Assembly: GCF_001905825.1 (NCBI RefSeq)
Contig: NZ_LIVV01000005.1
Span: 202,594 to 266,593, forward strand
DNA: 64,000 nucleotides
Origin: Streptomyces sp. CB02009
Lineage (GTDB): Bacteria > Actinomycetota > Actinomycetes > Streptomycetales > Streptomycetaceae
Direction: 5' to 3'
The notes beneath the pieces were generated by a model that did no database searches, was not told the origin of the DNA, and saw only the letters and a list, made by a program, of their open reading frames with translations. Position numbers and translations under genes: made by a program. This document shows, in pieces, positions 1 to 8,384 of this stretch (positions are counted from its first letter, which is position 1; each line of letters opens with the position of its first letter).

Positions 1-1008
1 CATCGCGGCCACCGAGGCGAGCGCGAAGACACCGGTCACGTCACCCGCCGCGTACACGCCGGGGGCGGTCGTACGGGAGACCTTGTCGGTCCAGATGTGA
101 CCGGAGTCCTTCAGTTTGACCCCCGCCTCCTCCAGACCCATTCCGGCCGAGTTCGGGATCGCGCCGACCGCCATCAGGCAGTGCGTGCCGGAGATGACCC
201 GGCCGTCCGCGAGGGTGACCTCGACCCGGTCGCCGACCCGCTTGGCGGACTCGGCGCGGGAGCGGGCCATGACGTTCATGCCGCGGCGGCGGAACACGTC
301 CTCCAGGACCGCGGCGGCGTCCGGGTCCTCGCCGGGCAGCACGCGGTCGCGGGAGGAGACCAGGGTGACCCGGGAGCCGAGGGCCTGGTAGGCGCCGGCG
401 AACTCGGCACCCGTCACACCGGAACCGACCACGATGAGCTCCTCGGGGAGCTCCTTGAGGTCGTAGACCTGCGTCCAGTTCAGGATGCGCTCGCCGTCCG
501 GCTTGGCGTCCGGCACCTCGCGCGGGTGGCCGCCGGTCGCGATCAGCACGGCGTCCGCGGTCAGCGTCTCCTCCGTGCCGTCGGCGGCCGTGACGACCAC
601 CTGGCGGGAGCCGTCCATCGCCTGCCGGCCGGAGAGCCGGCCGCGGCCGCGCAGCACCCGCGCGCCGGCCCGGGTGACGGAGGCGGTGATGTCGTGCGAC
701 TGGGCGAGCGCGAGCCGCTTCACCCGTCGGTTGACCTTGCCGAGGTCCACGCCCACGACGCGGGCGGCCTGCTCCACGTGCGGGGTGTCGTCCGCGACGA
801 TGATGCCGAGCTCCTCGTACGAGGAGTCGAAGGTGGTCATCACCTCGGCGGTGGCGATCAGGGTCTTGGAGGGGACGCAGTCGGTCAGGACGGACGCGCC
901 GCCGAGGCCGTCGCAGTCGACGACGGTCACCTCCGCGCCGAGTTGGGCGCCCACCAGGGCCGCCTCGTATCCGCCGGGTCCGCCGCCGATGATCACGATC
1001 CGGGTCAC
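1..1008 (-). CDS. lpdA: NAD(P)H-quinone dehydrogenase, LpdA-type flavoprotein (3' end cut by window edge)
   Basis: Two-dinucleotide-fold flavoprotein of the lipoamide dehydrogenase/glutathione reductase superfamily; 336 residues are in the window and the dimerisation domain lies beyond the left edge. The GTG start opens with VTRIVIIGGGPGGYEAA, the FAD Rossmann motif. A second GxGxxG (VVGSGVTGAEFAG) binds NAD(P)H, and AAGDVTG is the second FAD contact. The redox segment reads GGASVLTDCVPSK: the first Cys of the usual CxxxxC disulfide is missing, so it cannot be a true lipoamide dehydrogenase. The same loss is typical of mycobacterial LpdA (Rv3303c), an NAD(P)H:quinone reductase, which this protein resembles throughout. 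Likely a cytosolic quinone/redox-cycling defence enzyme. It is divergent from the next gene. Confidence 0.88.
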   Translation of the reverse strand, partial: MTRIVIIGGGPGGYEAALVGAQLGAEVTVVDCDGLGGASVLTDCVPSKTLIATAEVMTTFDSSYEELGIIVADDTPHVEQAARVVGVDLGKVNRRVKRLALAQSHDITASVTRAGARVLRGRGRLSGRQAMDGSRQVVVTAADGTEETLTADAVLIATGGHPREVPDAKPDGERILNWTQVYDLKELPEELIVVGSGVTGAEFAGAYQALGSRVTLVSSRDRVLPGEDPDAAAVLEDVFRRRGMNVMARSRAESAKRVGDRVEVTLADGRVISGTHCLMAVGAIPNSAGMGLEEAGVKLKDSGHIWTDKVSRTTAPGVYAAGDVTGVFALASVAAM

Positions 1009-1234
1009 TGGGATCTACGCCTCGCGCTCTCGTTCTGCCGGGGGGTCCCCCCGCTGGGATGCAGTGCGTACGCCATTGTCCCGCACGCTTCAAGTGCGTA
1101 CCCCATTCTCCCGCACGCCCGGCGCGGCCTCACGCCGGGGCCTCCGAAGGGGTGCGCGCGCCCCGCGGGCGTACCCCCGGGCCGTCACCTCGGAGTTCTC
1201 CGGACACCCCGCCCCCTCCCGTACCCTCGGTCCC

Positions 1235-1672
1235 ATGTCGCTCTACGCCGCATTCGCCGGCAACCTCGACGCCCGGCTGATGAGCCGCCGCGCACCGCAC
1301 TCCCCCCTGCGCGGTACCGGCTGGCTGAACGACTGGCGGCTCACCTTCGGCGGCGAGCAGATGGGCTGGGACGGCGCGCTGGCCACGATCGTGGAGGCCC
1401 CGCGCTCCCAGGTCTTCGTGGCGCTGTACGACATCGCGCCGATGGACGAGGAGTCCATGGACCGCTGGGAGGGTGTCGGGCTCGACATCTACCGCCGGAT
1501 GCGGGTCCGGGTGCACACCCTGGACGGCGAGGAGCCGGCCTGGGTGTACGTCCTCAACGCGTACGAGGGCGGGCTGCCGTCGGCGCGGTACCTGGGCGAG
1601 GTCGCCGACGCGGCCGAGTCGGCGGGCGCGCCGCACGACTACGTGATGGAGTTGCGCAAGCGTCCCTGCTGA
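1235..1672 (+). CDS. gamma-glutamylcyclotransferase-like protein
   Basis: A 145-residue cytosolic protein beginning MSLYAAFAGNLDARLM, the Y-x-x-F/Y-G-x-N entry of the gamma-glutamylcyclotransferase (GGCT/AIG2-like) fold. It has the expected length and a mid-protein acidic stretch (MDEESMDRWEGVG) where the family places its catalytic Glu. Family members release 5-oxoproline from gamma-glutamyl peptides; the substrate here is unknown. No Shine-Dalgarno is visible, but TACCCT lies seven bases before the ATG, so the message may be leaderless. It stands alone, divergent from the quinone dehydrogenase gene. Confidence 0.8.
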   Translation: MSLYAAFAGNLDARLMSRRAPHSPLRGTGWLNDWRLTFGGEQMGWDGALATIVEAPRSQVFVALYDIAPMDEESMDRWEGVGLDIYRRMRVRVHTLDGEEPAWVYVLNAYEGGLPSARYLGEVADAAESAGAPHDYVMELRKRPC

Positions 1673-1805
1673 GGCCGGGGCGAAGCCGGTCCGGAGGTGT
1701 GGGAACCGGAGGTGTGGGAACCGCCGAGTGACGAAGGCGACTCCTCCTCGGTGCGATTCGTCGGAAACGACAAGACAACGATCGCATGTCCGTCGGCATC
1801 GTCAT

Positions 1806-1817
1806 CTACGCGCGTAG
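1806..1817 (+). promoter_or_regulatory. palindromic operator CTACGCGCGTAG upstream of purine nucleoside phosphorylase
   Basis: Perfect 12-bp palindrome 80 bases before the GTG of the purine nucleoside phosphorylase gene. The same sequence or a close variant precedes deoC, add, deoA, the nucleoside ABC ATPase and the BMP lipoprotein gene in this window. A possible -10 (TACGCT, 1829-1834) follows it. Presumed repressor site of a nucleoside regulon. Confidence 0.7.
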
Positions 1818-1897
1818 GCGAACTCCGGCTACGCTTCTTCGCGTATCGAATCCGTCCGGGGCCAGCCTCGGACCCCCTCCCCGAGGCGAGAGAGTCA

Positions 1898-2701
1898 GTG
1901 AACGCAACTGCCACCCCGTACGAGGCCGCCGAGGCCGCTGCCGCACGTCTTCGCGAGCTGACCGGAGTCGAGAACCACGACGTCGCCCTGGTCATGGGCT
2001 CGGGCTGGGCGCCCGCCGTGGACGCCCTCGGTGCCCCCGAGGCCGAGTTCCCGGTGACCGACCTGCCCGGCTTCCCTCCGCCCGCCGTCGAGGGACACGG
2101 CGGCAAGGTCCGCTCGTACAAGATCGGGGAGAAGCGCGCCCTCGTCTTCCTCGGCCGCACCCACTTCTACGAGGGCCGCGGTGTCGCCTCCGTCGCCCAC
2201 GGCGTCCGCACCGCCGTCGCCGCCGGCTGCAAGACGGTCATCCTGACCAACGGCTGCGGCGGCCTGCGCGAGGGCATGCGCCCCGGCCAGCCGGTCCTCA
2301 TCAGCGACCACCTCAACCTGACGGCCGCCTCGCCGATCGTCGGCGCGAACTTCGTCGACCTCACCGACCTGTACTCGCCGCGGCTGCGCGCGCTGTGCAA
2401 GGAGGTCGACGAGACCCTCGAAGAGGGCGTCTACGTGCAGTTCCCCGGCCCGCACTACGAGACCCCGGCCGAGATCAACATGGTCCGCGTGCTCGGCGGC
2501 GACCTGGTCGGCATGTCCACCGTCCTCGAGGCCATCGCCGCGCGCGAGGCGGGTGCGGAGGTCCTCGGCATCTCGCTGGTCACCAACCTGGCGGCGGGGC
2601 TCTCGGGCGAGCCGCTGAACCACGAAGAGGTGCTGCAGGCGGGTCGCGACTCGGCGGCGCGGATGGGCGAGCTGCTGACGCGGGTCCTCGACCGCATCTG
2701 A
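1898..2701 (+). CDS. purine nucleoside phosphorylase
   Basis: Cytosolic enzyme (267 residues) that phosphorolyses purine (deoxy)nucleosides to free base and (deoxy)ribose-1-phosphate. It is of the trimeric PNP type: ALVMGSGW phosphate loop near residue 29, FLGRTHFYEG around residue 85, FPGPHYETPAE near 190, GMSTVLEA near 208 and SLVTNLAAG near 227. The GTG start (VNATATPYEAAEAA) follows a purine-rich GAGGCGAGAGAG; an upstream extension in the same frame has no plausible ribosome site. Its product feeds the phosphosugar mutase downstream and deoC. The nucleoside-regulon palindrome lies 80 bases upstream and a strong hairpin follows the stop. Confidence 0.92.
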   Translation: MNATATPYEAAEAAAARLRELTGVENHDVALVMGSGWAPAVDALGAPEAEFPVTDLPGFPPPAVEGHGGKVRSYKIGEKRALVFLGRTHFYEGRGVASVAHGVRTAVAAGCKTVILTNGCGGLREGMRPGQPVLISDHLNLTAASPIVGANFVDLTDLYSPRLRALCKEVDETLEEGVYVQFPGPHYETPAEINMVRVLGGDLVGMSTVLEAIAAREAGAEVLGISLVTNLAAGLSGEPLNHEEVLQAGRDSAARMGELLTRVLDRI

Positions 2702-2737
2702 GTCCTCGCCGCGCCCCCGCGCCCCGCGCCCCCGCAC

Positions 2738-2761
2738 CGTTCGGCCCTGGGGGGCCGAACG
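2738..2761 (+). terminator. hairpin terminator after purine nucleoside phosphorylase
   Basis: Perfect 10-bp stem (CGTTCGGCCC paired with GGGCCGAACG) and a four-base loop, 37 bases after the stop codon. There is no T run, as is usual in this genome type. Confidence 0.6.
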
Positions 2762-2805
2762 GGCTCCGGGGCGCTGCGGCGGCCTCGGATCGCCCGACGG
2801 CCTCG

Positions 2806-2953
2806 GACCGCCCGGTGGTCCCGACCGGCCGGTGGTCCGGACCGCCGGAGTGATCCCGGCCGCCCGGTGGTCCCAACCGCCGGAGCAGTCCCGACCGCCC
2901 GGTGGTCCCGACCGCCGGAGCAGTCCCGACCGCCTGGTGGTCCCGGCCGCCCG
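2806..2953. repeat. imperfect GC-rich tandem repeats in the 584-bp gap before the phosphosugar mutase
   Basis: The gap 2702-3285 holds no convincing gene. It contains at least five imperfect copies of a unit built from ACCGCCCGGTGGTCCC and ACCGCCGGAGCAGTCCC, followed by smaller echoes to about 3060 (CCGCTGCGC and CCCCACCCCGCCC recur). An open frame does run through it into the mutase, but it is Pro/Arg/Gly-rich from base composition, so I treat it as non-coding. Confidence 0.55.
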
Positions 2954-3285
2954 TCGGCGGGGCCGCTGCGCCGGGCTTCCTCCCCACCCCGCCCGGTGGT
3001 CCCGACCGCCGTCGGGGGGCCGCTGCGCGGGGCTCCTTCCCCACCCCGCCCCTTCCCGAACCGGGGCTCCGCCCCCGACCCCGCGCCTCAGGCGGCGGCG
3101 GGGCCGACGTCTCCGCCCGGCGGGCGGAAGCCCGGCCCGCCCGGTGTGAGGGCACGGCCGCAGGCCGTACGGGGGCCGGGGGCCCGCCCCCCGTTCGGGA
3201 AGGGGCGGGGTGGGGAATGGCTCCGCGCAGCGGCTCACACCCCCGCACCCACCTACCCGACCCGCCCCACCCCGAAAGGCACACC

Positions 3286-4938
3286 GTGACGCAGGACGAC
3301 CTCCTCGCCCGGGCCCAGGCCTGGCTCGCCGAGGACCCCGACCAGGAGACCCGCGAGGAGCTCGCGAAGCTCATCGACGCGGGCGCGACCGACGAGCTCG
3401 CCGCCCGCTTCGCCGGCACGCTGCAGTTCGGCACCGCCGGCCTGCGCGGGGAGATCGGCGCCGGGCCCATGCGGATGAACCGCTCCGTCGTCATCCGCGC
3501 CGCCGCGGGCCTCGCCGCGTACCTCCGGGCCAAGGGCCAGGAGGGCGGTCTCGTCGTCATCGGCTACGACGCCCGCTACAAGTCGGCCGACTTCGCGCGC
3601 GACACCGCCGCCGTGATGACCGGCGCGGGACTGCGCGCCGCGCTCCTCCCCCGCCCGCTGCCGACGCCCGTCCTCGCGTACGCCATAAGGCACCTGGGCG
3701 CCGTCGCCGGCGTCGAGGTGACCGCGAGCCACAACCCGCCGCGCGACAACGGCTACAAGGTCTACCTCGGCGACGGCTCGCAGATCGTGCCGCCCGCCGA
3801 CGCGGAGATCGCCGCCGAGATCGACGCGATCCGCTCGCTGCACGACGTGCCCCGCCCGGAGGCGGGCTGGGAGACCCTCGGCGACGAGGTCCTGAACGCC
3901 TACCTGGAGCGTACGGACGCCGTCCTGACCTCCGGGTCCCCCCGGACCGCGCGGACCGTCTACACGGCCATGCACGGCGTCGGCAAGGACGTCCTGACGG
4001 CCGCGTTCGCCCGGGCCGGCTTCCCGCCGCCCGCGCTCGTCGCCGCGCAGGCCGAGCCCGACCCCGCGTTCCCGACGGTCGCGTTCCCGAACCCGGAGGA
4101 GCCGGGTGCCATGGACCTCGCCTTCGAGGCGGCCCGGGCCGTGGACCCCGACCTGGTCATCGCCAACGACCCGGACGCCGACCGCTGCGCCGTGGCCGTG
4201 CCCGACGCGGGCGTCGTGGGCGGCTGGCGGATGCTCCGCGGCGACGAGGTGGGCGCGCTGCTCGCCGCGCACCTCGTCCACAAGGGCGCGACGGGCGTGT
4301 TCGCCGAGTCGATCGTGTCGTCGTCGCTGCTCGGCCGGATCGCGGAGGCCGCGGGCGTCGGCTACGAGGAGACGCTGACCGGCTTCAAGTGGATCGCCCG
4401 CGTCGAGGGCCTGCGGTACGGCTACGAGGAGGCGCTCGGCTACTGCGTCGACCCCGAGGGCGTCCGCGACAAGGACGGCATCACGGCGGCGCTGCTCGTG
4501 ACCGAGCTGGCGTCGGTGCTCAAGGAGCAGGGCCGGACGCTGACCGACCTGCTCGACGACCTGGCGGTCGCGCACGGGCTGCACGCCACGGACCAGCTGT
4601 CGGTGCGGGTCGAGGACCTGAGCGTCATCGCGAACGCCATGACGGCGCTGCGTGAGCGGCCGCCGGTCTCGCTCGCCGGTCTGACGGTCGTGTCGGCGGA
4701 GGACCTGACGAAGGGCACGGAGTCGCTGCCCCCGACGGACGGGCTGCGCTACCACCTGGCGGGCGACTACAAGGCCCGGGTCATCGTCCGCCCGAGCGGC
4801 ACGGAGCCCAAGCTCAAGTGCTACCTGGAGGTCGTGGTGCCGGTCGCCGCGTCGGTCGACCTCGCCCCGGCGCGGGTGACGGCCAACGAGGTGCTGGTGG
4901 CGATCAAGCGGGACCTGTCGGCCGCGGCCGGACTCTGA
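3286..4938 (+). CDS. phosphosugar mutase of the PGM2/phosphopentomutase-like group
   Basis: A 550-residue alpha-D-phosphohexomutase. GTAGLRGEIGAGPMRMN lies near residue 46; the phosphoserine loop TASHNPPRDNGYK has its catalytic Ser at about 148; the Mg loop DPDADR is near 295; the sugar loop GYEEALGY is near 380; the phosphate loop RPSGTEPK is near 503. It is longer than AlgC-type mutases (about 455) and fits the PGM2/PgcA group, whose members include enzymes isomerising ribose- and deoxyribose-1-phosphate. Between purine nucleoside phosphorylase and deoC in pathway terms, phosphopentomutase activity is a reasonable inference; phosphomanno/glucomutase is the alternative. The GTG after AAAGG was chosen over a 128-residue low-complexity upstream extension. 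Confidence 0.88.
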   Translation: MTQDDLLARAQAWLAEDPDQETREELAKLIDAGATDELAARFAGTLQFGTAGLRGEIGAGPMRMNRSVVIRAAAGLAAYLRAKGQEGGLVVIGYDARYKSADFARDTAAVMTGAGLRAALLPRPLPTPVLAYAIRHLGAVAGVEVTASHNPPRDNGYKVYLGDGSQIVPPADAEIAAEIDAIRSLHDVPRPEAGWETLGDEVLNAYLERTDAVLTSGSPRTARTVYTAMHGVGKDVLTAAFARAGFPPPALVAAQAEPDPAFPTVAFPNPEEPGAMDLAFEAARAVDPDLVIANDPDADRCAVAVPDAGVVGGWRMLRGDEVGALLAAHLVHKGATGVFAESIVSSSLLGRIAEAAGVGYEETLTGFKWIARVEGLRYGYEEALGYCVDPEGVRDKDGITAALLVTELASVLKEQGRTLTDLLDDLAVAHGLHATDQLSVRVEDLSVIANAMTALRERPPVSLAGLTVVSAEDLTKGTESLPPTDGLRYHLAGDYKARVIVRPSGTEPKLKCYLEVVVPVAASVDLAPARVTANEVLVAIKRDLSAAAGL

Positions 4939-4957
4939 TCCGCCGCGAGAGACGCGC

Positions 4958-4998
4958 CCGAAGGGCCGGTACGGGGTTCTCCCGTACCGGCCCTTCGG
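4958..4998 (+). terminator. strong hairpin terminator after the phosphosugar mutase
   Basis: A perfect 18-bp stem (arms 4958-4975 and 4981-4998, built on CGAAGGGCCGGTACGGG) with a five-base loop, 20 bases past the stop codon. Confidence 0.8.
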
Positions 4999-5189
4999 CC
5001 GTCCGGGTGAACCCCGCCCGGCAGATGTCGCCGGACGGCCCCCGCACGCCGGGGGCGCACGCCCGGCCTGCCGTCACGGCGGGGGTCCCGCCCGGGGTAC
5101 CCCGGGGGCGGGCACTCCGGGGCGGGTGAGCCAAGGCACGCGCTCCGGGGCAGGCGCTCCGGGCCGGGCGCTCCGGGCCCGGTGAGGCC

Positions 5190-6032
5190 TCAGCCGAAGC
5201 GGCCGTTGACGTAGTCCGCGGTGCGCGGGTCGGTCGGGGAGCCGAACACCGTTTCCGTCGGGCCCTGCTCGACGATCACGCCGGGGGTGCCCTGCTCGGC
5301 GAGGAAGAAGGCGCAGGAGTCGGAGACGCGGGCCGCCTGCTGCATGTTGTGGGTGACGATGACGACGGTGACCTCCGACTTCAGCTCGGCGATGGTCTCC
5401 TCGACCCGTCGGGTGGAGGTCGGGTCGAGCGCGGAGCAGGGCTCGTCCATCAGCAGGACGCGGGGGCGGACGGCGAGCGAGCGGGCGATGCACAGGCGCT
5501 GCTGCTGGCCGCCGGAGAGCGCCCCGCCGGGCTGCCGCAGCCGGTCCCTGACCTCGTTCCAGAGGCCGGCCCGGGTCAGGCACTCCTCGACGAGGTCGTC
5601 CTTGGCCTCCTTGCCGGCCCGGATGCCGCCGAGCTTCAGTCCGGCGAGGACGTTCTCGTACAGGGACATCGCGGGGAACGGATTGGGCTTCTGGAAGACC
5701 ATGCCGATCTCGCGGCGGGCGTGGGTGATGCGGCGGCCCCGGTCGTAGATGTCGGCGCCGTCGAGGAGGACCCGGCCGGCGAGCGAGGCGGTGCCGGTGA
5801 GTTCGTGCATCCGGTTGAGGATGCGCAGGAAGGTCGACTTGCCGCAGCCGGAGGGGCCGATGAGGGCGGTGACCTCGCGGGCGGGCATGGCGAGCGAGAC
5901 CCGGTCGAGGACCTTGCGGTCGCCGAACCAGGCGGAGACGGAGTCGGCTTCGAGGGCGGCGGCCCGGGACGGGGCCGGGGTGCCGCCGTCCGGTACGGGC
6001 GGCAGGGCGACGGTGTCGACGAGATCGGTCAC
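5190..6032 (-). CDS. pstB: PstB-like phosphate ABC transporter ATP-binding protein
   Basis: A 280-residue cytosolic ATPase that would power the PstC/PstA channel encoded in the same cluster. Walker A is GPSGCGKST near residue 59, the Q-loop MVFQKPNPFP near 112, the signature LSGGQQQR near 173, Walker B VLLMDEPCSALDP near 193 and the switch His VIVTHN near 227. QKPNPFP and NRMHEL are typical of PstB. It is the last of eight same-strand genes, 19 bases after the sortase-like gene, and is separated from pstC/pstA by surface-protein genes, an unusual order (standard is pstSCAB). GTG start. Confidence 0.9.
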   Translation of the reverse strand: MTDLVDTVALPPVPDGGTPAPSRAAALEADSVSAWFGDRKVLDRVSLAMPAREVTALIGPSGCGKSTFLRILNRMHELTGTASLAGRVLLDGADIYDRGRRITHARREIGMVFQKPNPFPAMSLYENVLAGLKLGGIRAGKEAKDDLVEECLTRAGLWNEVRDRLRQPGGALSGGQQQRLCIARSLAVRPRVLLMDEPCSALDPTSTRRVEETIAELKSEVTVVIVTHNMQQAARVSDSCAFFLAEQGTPGVIVEQGPTETVFGSPTDPRTADYVNGRFG

Positions 6033-6051
6033 GGCGTGGACTCCACAGCGG

Positions 6052-6927
6052 TCAGAGGAGGTTGGGCAGGAGCCTGGTCAGCTCGCCGGAGACGAGGACA
6101 CCGAGGGCGACGAGGACCGGAACGGCGGCGACCCAGGTCTGGCGGCTTCCCCAGCGGCGGCGGGCGAGGACGGTGAGCAGGGCGGCGAGCAGCAGCGCCT
6201 GGGCACCGAGGAAGATCCCCGGCCAGGCGTCGGGGTCGCCGGCGAGGGGCTTCTCCGCGGCGGTGATCCAGCCGGGGCGCAGCGGGCGGGGCGGGCTGGG
6301 CAGGGCCTCGCCGACGAGTCGGGCGTCGATCCGGACGACGTCCTCGGGGGTGTACGCGCCGCCGCTCGCGGTCATGAGGGTGAGCCGCCCCTGGCCCCGG
6401 CCGAGGGCCGCGGGGTTGGGGTCGCCGGGGTGCCGGACGCCCGTCACCTCGTACACAGACCGGCCCTGACCGGTGGTCACCTCGACGCGGGCGCCGTTCG
6501 GCAGCCGGTGCACGTCGTTGAAGGGGCTGCCGTAGCCCCACTTGCGGCCCATGATCACGCTGGTGCCGGCCTGGCCGGGCAGCGCGGTGTCCCGCCGGTG
6601 TCCGGGGCCCGACATGAGGACCTCGGAGGTGGTGCCCTCGGCGACGACCTCGCGGAGTCCGAGCGCGGGGATGCGGAGCAGGGCGAGGGGAGCGCCCGGC
6701 GCGAGGGGCTTCCCGTCGAAGGTGAGCTGGCCCACGGGGGCGGTGCCGAGGGCGAGTTGCTCGCGCAGGTCGTCGTAGGCGGTGGACTGCTCGCGGGCGT
6801 GCTGGAGGTGGCCGACGACGGTGAGGTTGGCGGCGAAGCCGATGAGCAGTGCGGCGAGGACGCACAGCGCCGCCCCGGCCAGGGCGAGCCCGGCGCGGGG
6901 GGCGGTGGGTGGCGGTGCGGTGGTCAC
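6052..6927 (-). CDS. sortase-fold membrane protein lacking catalytic His and Cys (pseudo-sortase)
   Basis: A 291-residue protein with an N-terminal membrane segment (about 13-35), a sortase beta-barrel domain (about 80-205) and two C-terminal membrane segments. The family context is class E-like: GPGHRRDTALPGQAG matches the usual GxGHxPGTALPG. The catalytic His of xGHR is replaced (VIMGRK, Arg at 128) and the catalytic Cys of TLxTC is Ala (LTLMTA, 187); an Arg remains at about 199. Transpeptidation by the normal mechanism is therefore not possible. Its GTG overlaps the stop of the LASTG protein gene by four bases (GTGA), implying coupling. It may bind, not cut, sorting signals of the neighbouring surface proteins. 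Confidence 0.82.
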   Translation of the reverse strand: MTTAPPPTAPRAGLALAGAALCVLAALLIGFAANLTVVGHLQHAREQSTAYDDLREQLALGTAPVGQLTFDGKPLAPGAPLALLRIPALGLREVVAEGTTSEVLMSGPGHRRDTALPGQAGTSVIMGRKWGYGSPFNDVHRLPNGARVEVTTGQGRSVYEVTGVRHPGDPNPAALGRGQGRLTLMTASGGAYTPEDVVRIDARLVGEALPSPPRPLRPGWITAAEKPLAGDPDAWPGIFLGAQALLLAALLTVLARRRWGSRQTWVAAVPVLVALGVLVSGELTRLLPNLL

Positions 6928-8204
6928 GGGCGGGCGCCCGCCGTGCGGCGGCGGGTCTGGATGACGGCTGCCGCGCCGAGGAGGCAGAGCGCGAGGGAGC
7001 CGAGGGCGGCGGAGGCGGCGGCGGAGGCGCCGGTGGAGGCGAGGCTGCCGCCGGTGCCGCCGTGGGTGCCGGTGCCTCCGGTGCCTCCGGTGCCTCCGCC
7101 GGAGTCGCCGGATCCGCCGCTGGGGCCGGTGCCGCCGGAGTCGCTTCCGGAGCCGCCGCTCGTCCCGGAGCCGCCCGTGCCGCCCGTGGTGTCCGTGTCA
7201 TCGCTCGCGGTCGGCGCGGGCGTGTCGGTTCCGGTCGGGTCCGGGGTGTCGCTGGGCGTCTCGCCGGACGGGTCGGTCGGGGTGCCGGTCGGCGTGGGCG
7301 TGTCGGTGGCCGTGGGGTCGACGGTGGGCGTGGGGGTGCCGGTGCCCGTCGGTGTCGGGGTGGTGCCGGTAGGGGTGGGGACGGGCTCCGTCACGTACAG
7401 GGAGTAGACGAAGGACGCGGCGGTGTGGGCTTCCGGGTCGGTGGGGGTGAACGTGGCGACCACGGGCAGTCCGTCGTTGTTGACGGCGGACTCGGTGACG
7501 GTGACCTGGGCCTTCCCGTCGACGACGTCGACGGTGCCGATGTCGACGAGCTCCTCGTTCACGAACTTCTGGAAGTTCACCGTTCCGGCGGCCTCCTCGG
7601 GCTGCACGTGCGCGATGATCCTGGCCGGTTCGCCGACGACGGCGGTGCCGGGTTCGGACACGACCTCGAGGAGGGTGGCCCGCTGCGTGATCGGGGCCCA
7701 GGTGTCGCCGGTGACCTGGACCATCGTGGAGAAGAAGTGCTCCGCCTCGGCCCCGTTCGCGGTCCGGCAGTAGAGGCGGAGCTCGTAGCGGCCGTCGAGC
7801 GGGCCTTCGGGGACGAACCGCTTGAGGGCGTCCTGGAGCGACAGCGGGTCCGCCTCGACGTCGACGGGCCGGGTGAAGGCGCCCCCGCTCAGGGGCTCCC
7901 CCGCGACGGTGACCGCCAGGTCGTGGAAGGTGGCGCTGAGGCCGGGCTCGACCACACCGAGCCGGACCTTGACGTAGGGCTTCGCGGGGTCGGCCGGCGC
8001 GGGGCAGGCCGCAGAGGTGCCGACCTGTGTGCCGAGGGGCTTGTCGGTGAGGGAGCCCGTACCGCCCTGGAGCGTGAAGGCGCCGTGCAGCGTGGCGGCC
8101 CTGGCGGGGGCGGCCACGGCGAGGACGGCGGCGAGGGTGCCGCAGAGCAGGGCGAGCGCCATGAGCAGCGTGACGGGTGATCTCAGTGGTGCGGGGCGGT
8201 TCAT
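6924..8204 (-). CDS. secreted Ig-like surface protein with Thr/Pro and Gly/Ser stalk and LASTG sorting signal
   Basis: A 426-residue exported protein. The signal peptide (to about residue 36, ending AAPARAA) is followed by a globular region of about 130 residues, an Ig-like module (ATLLEVVSEPGTAVVGEP to YSLYVTEP, about 170-265), a PTPTGT-rich segment, a GGTGGSG-rich stalk, then LASTG, a hydrophobic helix and a RRR tail. LAxTG is the type recognised by Streptomyces class E sortases. The ATG follows GGGGGA; MNRPAPLRS was preferred over an upstream Arg-rich extension. It is encoded directly before the pseudo-sortase. Confidence 0.8.
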   Translation of the reverse strand: MNRPAPLRSPVTLLMALALLCGTLAAVLAVAAPARAATLHGAFTLQGGTGSLTDKPLGTQVGTSAACPAPADPAKPYVKVRLGVVEPGLSATFHDLAVTVAGEPLSGGAFTRPVDVEADPLSLQDALKRFVPEGPLDGRYELRLYCRTANGAEAEHFFSTMVQVTGDTWAPITQRATLLEVVSEPGTAVVGEPARIIAHVQPEEAAGTVNFQKFVNEELVDIGTVDVVDGKAQVTVTESAVNNDGLPVVATFTPTDPEAHTAASFVYSLYVTEPVPTPTGTTPTPTGTGTPTPTVDPTATDTPTPTGTPTDPSGETPSDTPDPTGTDTPAPTASDDTDTTGGTGGSGTSGGSGSDSGGTGPSGGSGDSGGGTGGTGGTGTHGGTGGSLASTGASAAASAALGSLALCLLGAAAVIQTRRRTAGARP

Positions 8205-8332
8205 GCGGGTCCCCCAGGAGTCGGATGCGGGAGTGGGCGGGTCGGCGGGGCGGTACGGCGGCGCGGGGCGGCGGCGCGGGCGCCTGCCCGGGCGGGGGCG
8301 GTCCGGGCGCGGTCGCCGCGGGTACGCCCGGG

Positions 8333-8358
8333 GGCCGGGCACCCGAGGGTGCCCGGCC
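8333..8358 (-). terminator. hairpin after the secreted PBP-domain gene
   Basis: GGCCGGGCACCC pairs with GGGTGCCCGGCC. It lies between the PBP gene (ends 8385) and the LASTG protein gene and could attenuate read-through inside the Pst-like cluster. Confidence 0.5.
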
Positions 8359-8384
8359 GGTGTGCGGTCAGGGTGCGGTGGTGA

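Noticed and set aside
41..1093. Long Arg/Pro/Gly-rich frames on the same or opposite strand of recognised genes, here and throughout
   Set aside because: High GC content opens shadow frames; their composition (Arg, Pro, Gly, Ala, Ser) and lack of any domain mark them as non-coding next to real genes with clear motifs.
1827..1846. A second regulon operator near the purine nucleoside phosphorylase promoter (GGCTACGCTTCTTCGCGTAT)
   Set aside because: Only the half sites TACGC and GCGTA are present with wrong spacing; it is more likely part of the promoter.
2902..3285. A 128-residue N-terminal extension of the phosphosugar mutase
   Set aside because: The sequence is a low-complexity Pro/Arg/Gly frame through tandem repeats, without a ribosome site; the mutase domain begins at the GTG after AAAGG.
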